This document shows, piece by piece, positions 61,031 through 64,000 of a DNA stretch of 64,000 bases. How positions within the stretch are numbered: position 1 is the first letter of the stretch; each line of letters starts with the position of its first letter. The translations under genes and the position numbers were made by a program. The notes below the pieces were generated by a model. That model was not told the origin of the DNA. It searched no databases and saw nothing but the letters and a program-made list of their open reading frames with translations. The stretch is from CBDBFH01 sp965204775 (GTDB taxonomy: Bacteria > Pseudomonadota > Alphaproteobacteria > JAPOUT01 > G958296285), in NCBI GenBank assembly GCA_965204775.1, contig CBDBFH010000023.1, positions 3,518 to 67,517 of the forward strand, in the 5' to 3' direction.

Positions 61031-62542
61031 ATGATTGGCAAGACTCCGATATTTCCCTCTTTGCAGGACACTGAGCGGCGTATGAAGAGCCGGATTGAGC
61101 GCGGGCGGGGCGGCACGCGCATGGTGCAAGACGGCGCGAGCGCGCGCGATGCCGCCGATTTCCGGGCGGCGCTGGACGAGCGGCAGGGCCAGAGCCGGGA
61201 GTTGGCGCAAAACGCGCCCGGCCCGGCGGAGTCTTTCAGACCGGACCGGCAGGCGGGAACGGCCCCTGCCGGACAAAACCGGAACCCGGCGCAAGCGCCC
61301 GGCGCATCTGCGACCAACGAGATGACATCCAACGCGCCGGTCCCCGGCGAGTCGGCTCCCGACGAGTCGGTCCCCGGCGAGTCGGTTCCCGGCCAACCCG
61401 CTTACGGCGCAAGGAGCGGCGGTCCGGACGAAGCGAAGGCGGGAGTCCATACCCGCACCGCCGAAGCAAAGAGAGACGGCGCGGAACACGGCGCGCCCGG
61501 CCCGGCGGAGTCTTTCAGACCGGCCCGGCAGACGGGAACGGACCGCAACCCCGGCGCGCAGGTCCCCGACGAGTCGGTTCCCGGCGAGTCGGCTCCCGAT
61601 GAGTCGGTTCCCAGCGCGCTGGTTCCCGGCGCAAGGGGCGGCGGTCCGGACGAAGCGAAGGCGGGAGTCCATACCCGCACCGCCGCCGCAAAAAGTGACG
61701 GCGCGGAACACGGCGCGCCCGGCCCGGCGGAGTCTTTCAGACCAGCCCGGCAGGTGGGAACGGCCCACAACCCCGGCGCGTCAGAGGCCAACACGCCGGG
61801 GGCCAACGCGTTGGCTTCCAACGAGTCGGTTCCCGGCGAGTCGGCTCCCGACGAGTCGGTTCCCAAAGAGTTTGGTTCCACGCCGCCGCTTCACGGCGCG
61901 CCGGAGGGGGAGGCGGCGCATCATGCGCGCGCCGCAGCGGCAAGGATCGGGCCGGAGGCCGGGGCGGGGGAGACGGAACGCGGCCTGCAGGCGGATGAGA
62001 CGCGCAAAAAGGATCCTACGCCGGGCGACAGAATTCTGGAGAATTTTCTGGGCGCGCCCGCCCTTGCCCCCGGAGCCGCGCCCGGGGCTGCGCCGGGGGC
62101 AAACCCGGCGGCGGCTCCGGCGGCGGCCGCGCCGGAGGCGGCCCATCTGGCCGATTATATCGACCGGGTCTGCGCGCGCATTTTGGTGGCGCGGGGGGCG
62201 GGGGGCGAAGCGCCTTCGATGCGCCTGACGTTATCGCAGGATCTGTTGCCCGACACTTCTTTGACGGCGGCGCGGACGCCGGACGGCGGGCTGCGCCTTG
62301 TTTTTGAGACGCAACATCCGCAGGCGCGCGCCTTGCTGGAGGCGCATGGGGCGGCGCTGGTTCGCCATGTCGCGGCGCGGACGGGGGCGGAGCTGAGCCT
62401 TGCGATTGGTGCGCCGGGCGAGGAGGCGCAGCCGGTTGCGAGCGCGGGGACTCCGCACGCGCCGGATCAAACCGGGGGGCAGCAGCAAGACCGGCGCGGC
62501 CACGCCGACTGGTCGATCATGGAGGATGAGGCGGAAGGATGA
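61031..62542 (+). CDS. sctP: type III secretion needle-length regulator-like (SctP/HpaP), repeat-rich
   Basis: A 503-residue protein by ATG 61031; later ATGs at 61082 and 61121 are also possible. Its N-terminal two-thirds are low complexity with tandem repeats (GPAESFRP, VPGESAPDESVP, GGPDEAKAGVHTRTA). The C-terminal 120 residues form a T3S4-like domain (ADYIDRVCARILVA, MRLTLSQDLLPDTSLTAA, GLRLVFETQHPQARALLEAHG). SctP rulers have exactly this build: a spacer of variable length and a conserved end that switches substrates. Its position between sctD and sctQ supports the call. The stop overlaps sctQ (ATGA). Confidence 0.65.
   Translation: MIGKTPIFPSLQDTERRMKSRIERGRGGTRMVQDGASARDAADFRAALDERQGQSRELAQNAPGPAESFRPDRQAGTAPAGQNRNPAQAPGASATNEMTSNAPVPGESAPDESVPGESVPGQPAYGARSGGPDEAKAGVHTRTAEAKRDGAEHGAPGPAESFRPARQTGTDRNPGAQVPDESVPGESAPDESVPSALVPGARGGGPDEAKAGVHTRTAAAKSDGAEHGAPGPAESFRPARQVGTAHNPGASEANTPGANALASNESVPGESAPDESVPKEFGSTPPLHGAPEGEAAHHARAAAARIGPEAGAGETERGLQADETRKKDPTPGDRILENFLGAPALAPGAAPGAAPGANPAAAPAAAAPEAAHLADYIDRVCARILVARGAGGEAPSMRLTLSQDLLPDTSLTAARTPDGGLRLVFETQHPQARALLEAHGAALVRHVAARTGAELSLAIGAPGEEAQPVASAGTPHAPDQTGGQQQDRRGHADWSIMEDEAEG
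61214..61864 (+). repeat. nested in-frame tandem repeats in the sctP-like gene
   Basis: A 222-base unit is present at 61406-61627 and again from 61628 (with a 12-codon insertion near 61781), and a degenerate earlier copy starts at about 61214. Inside each is a 15-base unit (GAGTCGGTTCCCGGC type) encoding Glu-Ser-Val/Ala-Pro-Gly/Asp. All keep the frame, so copy-number change would alter ruler length without breaking the gene. Confidence 0.85.
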
Positions 62543-63207
62543 GCCGTCCGCCCAAACTCGCCGCGCGCCGTCTTGCGCCGGCGCGCGCCTTCAACGCCGC
62601 CGTTCAGGCGTTTGACGGGCAGTGTCTGGGGGCGGAGGGGTCCGGCCATTATCTTCGGGCCGGTTCGGGTCCGGACATTCCGGGCCGCTTTGCGCTGCTG
62701 GTCGAATGCGGGTTTGGCGGGCATGGGTTTCAGCTGGGCTTTGCGCGCCTGCCTTTCGCGCAACGGCTTCAGGAACTCGTCCAGCCCTGGACGCTGGATG
62801 AGATCGACGCCGGTCTGGCGCAGGCGGTGATCGCCCATCTGGCCGGCGAAGCGGCGGGGGCGGCGTTGGGCGGCGGCGAACTGGCCTTCAAGGGAAGTTT
62901 TCCGGGCGCGGCGGCGGCGCAACCCCGGCGGGGGCCTTTTCATCTGCACTTCGAGATTCGGGAGGGCGGAAGCGATCTTTGCGTGCAGCGCGCGGATTTT
63001 TTTTCTGAAGAGGATTTTCCCTTTGCCGATCTGGCCGCCTGTCTGGCGCGGGCCGGGATTTTGGCGGGGGCGGGACGGCGGCGCTGGCCGCCCCGGCTGT
63101 GTCTGAATTTTGCGCTGGGGCTGGGCCATGCGCTGCTTCCCGCCGCCGAGGCGCAGAATCTGGCGGCGGGCGACGTGATTTTTATCGCGCCGCAGGCCGG
63201 GGCCTAG
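62539..63207 (+). CDS. sctQ: type III secretion C-ring component, short form (HrcQa/SctQ N-terminal)
   Basis: A 222-residue protein with a globular N-terminus and a C-terminal SPOA-like end (RLCLNFALGLGHALLPAAEAQNLAAGDVIFIAP). SctQ normally has about 300-350 residues and two SPOA domains; this one stops after the first, like HrcQa of split systems. ATG 62539 overlaps the sctP stop. The stop overlaps that of the convergent sctV gene in a CTAG. Confidence 0.65.
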   Translation: MSRPPKLAARRLAPARAFNAAVQAFDGQCLGAEGSGHYLRAGSGPDIPGRFALLVECGFGGHGFQLGFARLPFAQRLQELVQPWTLDEIDAGLAQAVIAHLAGEAAGAALGGGELAFKGSFPGAAAAQPRRGPFHLHFEIREGGSDLCVQRADFFSEEDFPFADLAACLARAGILAGAGRRRWPPRLCLNFALGLGHALLPAAEAQNLAAGDVIFIAPQAGA

Positions 63208-64000
63208 AGGGTCACCCGCCCCAGCGGCTGCAGGGTGATCTCGGCGGTGATCTCCTGATAGGAGAGGACGGGCAGTTCGGGCAGATCGATCTCGACCAGG
63301 CGGCGCACGTAGCGCCGGATGTCCATGGCGGCGATCAGGACCGGGGTGTTGTCGCCGCCGATGGCGCCGCCGACGGATTTTTTCACCGCTTCGACGATTC
63401 GCTTGGAGACATCGGGGTCCAGCGCGATATAGCTGGCGACCGAGGTCTGGCGGATGCCGTTGCGGACGGTCTCTTCGATCTCGCTGTCGAGGAGGAAGGC
63501 GGGGAGGATGTTGTATCCGACCGAATATTGATAGCTGATCTGGCGCGAGAGGCTGGCGCGGATGTGTTCGACGAGGAGGATGGGGTCTTTTTCCTTTGCG
63601 CCCCATTCGACGATGGCGCTGAGGATCAGGCGCAGATCGCGGATCGAGACGTATTCCTGGACGAGGCGGCGGAGCAATTCGGCGATGGTGTGGATGGGCA
63701 GGGCGCGCTGGGCCTCTTTGACGAGGTCGGCGAAGCCGGCCTCCATGCGGGTGAGGAGGAATTTGGCCTCCTGGATTCCGACGAAGTCGGCGGCGTATTT
63801 GGCCAGGACGATTTCGCAGTGATACTGGACGAGTTCGACGGGGTTTTTGTAGGCGAGGCCGGCGGCGTCGAGGGCGGGGATTTGATCGGCGCCGGTCCAG
63901 AGGGTTTCGCGTCCGGGCAGGAAGGATTGTCCGGTGCGATAGGGGATTTTGAAGGAGTCGAGGGTCTGCGGCTTGTCCATGACGAAGACGCCGCGGCTCT
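63204..64000 (-). CDS. sctV: type III secretion export gate protein (C-terminal part, partial)
   Basis: The last 259 residues after MDKPQT, plus the partial upstream frame to base 64000, match the cytoplasmic domain of the SctV/FlhA family: EYVSIRDLRLILSAIVEWG, VEHIRASLSRQIS, and the end PVLSYQEITAEITLQPLGRV. The SYQEI/QPLGR end and the gatekeeper/ruler neighbours favour the non-flagellar SctV over FlhA. It faces sctQ. The gene is cut by the window edge. Confidence 0.85.
   Translation of the reverse strand, partial: SRGVFVMDKPQTLDSFKIPYRTGQSFLPGRETLWTGADQIPALDAAGLAYKNPVELVQYHCEIVLAKYAADFVGIQEAKFLLTRMEAGFADLVKEAQRALPIHTIAELLRRLVQEYVSIRDLRLILSAIVEWGAKEKDPILLVEHIRASLSRQISYQYSVGYNILPAFLLDSEIEETVRNGIRQTSVASYIALDPDVSKRIVEAVKKSVGGAIGGDNTPVLIAAMDIRRYVRRLVEIDLPELPVLSYQEITAEITLQPLGRVTL

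Noticed and set aside
63204..64000. FlhA (flagellar) instead of SctV
   Set aside because: Adjacent gatekeeper, FHA-type SctD and ruler-like genes are non-flagellar; no flagellar genes are seen. Not fully excluded because the gene is cut by the window edge.

Overview
The window is GC-rich (roughly 65-70 percent by eye) and looks like part of an alphaproteobacterial chromosome, most likely Hyphomicrobiales or a relative. The main evidence is gene order: xerD / aroK-aroB-CNNM-bolA-dnaJ-cobS-cobT, argS-SPOR-nagZ-scpA-scpB-tatABC-surE-pcm-yajC-secD-secF, trcR-purE-purK with COQ9 and rpsU nearby, and an aa3-oxidase subunit IV gene in front of pntAA-pntAB-pntB. The tRNA-His gene also lacks the usual extra G(-1) and carries A73, a known trait of a clade of alphaproteobacteria. 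Genes are packed very tightly. ATGA, GTGA and TTGA stop/start overlaps are common, many convergent pairs overlap, and no gap exceeds about 300 bases.

Layout. (1) 1-3110: a tRNA-Gly(CCC) next to an island of visibly lower GC. The island carries a DUF262 protein, an HNH nuclease with a C-terminal RAMA-like domain, and an NPPW-type adenine-N6 DNA methyltransferase, plus debris: a DUF427 fragment, a duplicated 50-bp gene end and a deleted tRNA copy. This is a candidate defence or modification-dependent restriction locus. (2) 3178-9840: DUF427, aldehyde dehydrogenase and a TPP-dependent acetolactate-synthase-like enzyme in one minus-strand run, then a family 2 glycosyltransferase and an epoxide hydrolase. 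(3) 9838-29157: core housekeeping (accA, xerD, aroKB, cobST, a queuosine-precursor transporter, rpmB, rpmE, trcR, purEK, COQ9, rpsU, transhydrogenase). (4) 29197-41127: one long minus-strand series for protein export (secDF-yajC, tatABC), repair and survival (surE, pcm), chromosome segregation (scpAB), peptidoglycan recycling (nagZ, SPOR) and argS, with an iron-type ABC ATPase (fbpC-like) inserted between scpB and tatA. (5) 41282-50662: an A-type Fe-S carrier, xth, ilvD, a Sel1-repeat/ClpP-fold periplasmic protein, valS, tolC and a second PCMT-like protein. popZ is absent from its usual place between tolC and valS. (6) 50812-53836: tRNA-Cys, an FbpB-type permease, a frameshifted FbpA-type binding protein with a Fur/RirA-like box upstream, and tRNA-His. 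(7) 53912-57938: galU-like, kdsD and a TonB-dependent receptor. (8) 58027-64000: the start of a non-flagellar type III secretion locus (sctW gatekeeper, a chaperone-like gene, sctD, a repeat-rich sctP-like ruler, a short sctQ and a convergent partial sctV that runs off the right edge).

Several themes recur. In-frame tandem repeats with units in multiples of 3 occur in at least four genes. Genes usually found in these conserved clusters (serS, popZ, the M23 peptidase before yajC) are absent from their normal sites. The iron-uptake ABC system is split: permease and damaged binding protein at 50.9-53.6 kb, ATPase at 35.1 kb. The candidate novel systems are the DUF262 + HNH-RAMA (+ MTase) island and the Sel1-ClpP protein. 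The type III locus is a known class with unusual parts.
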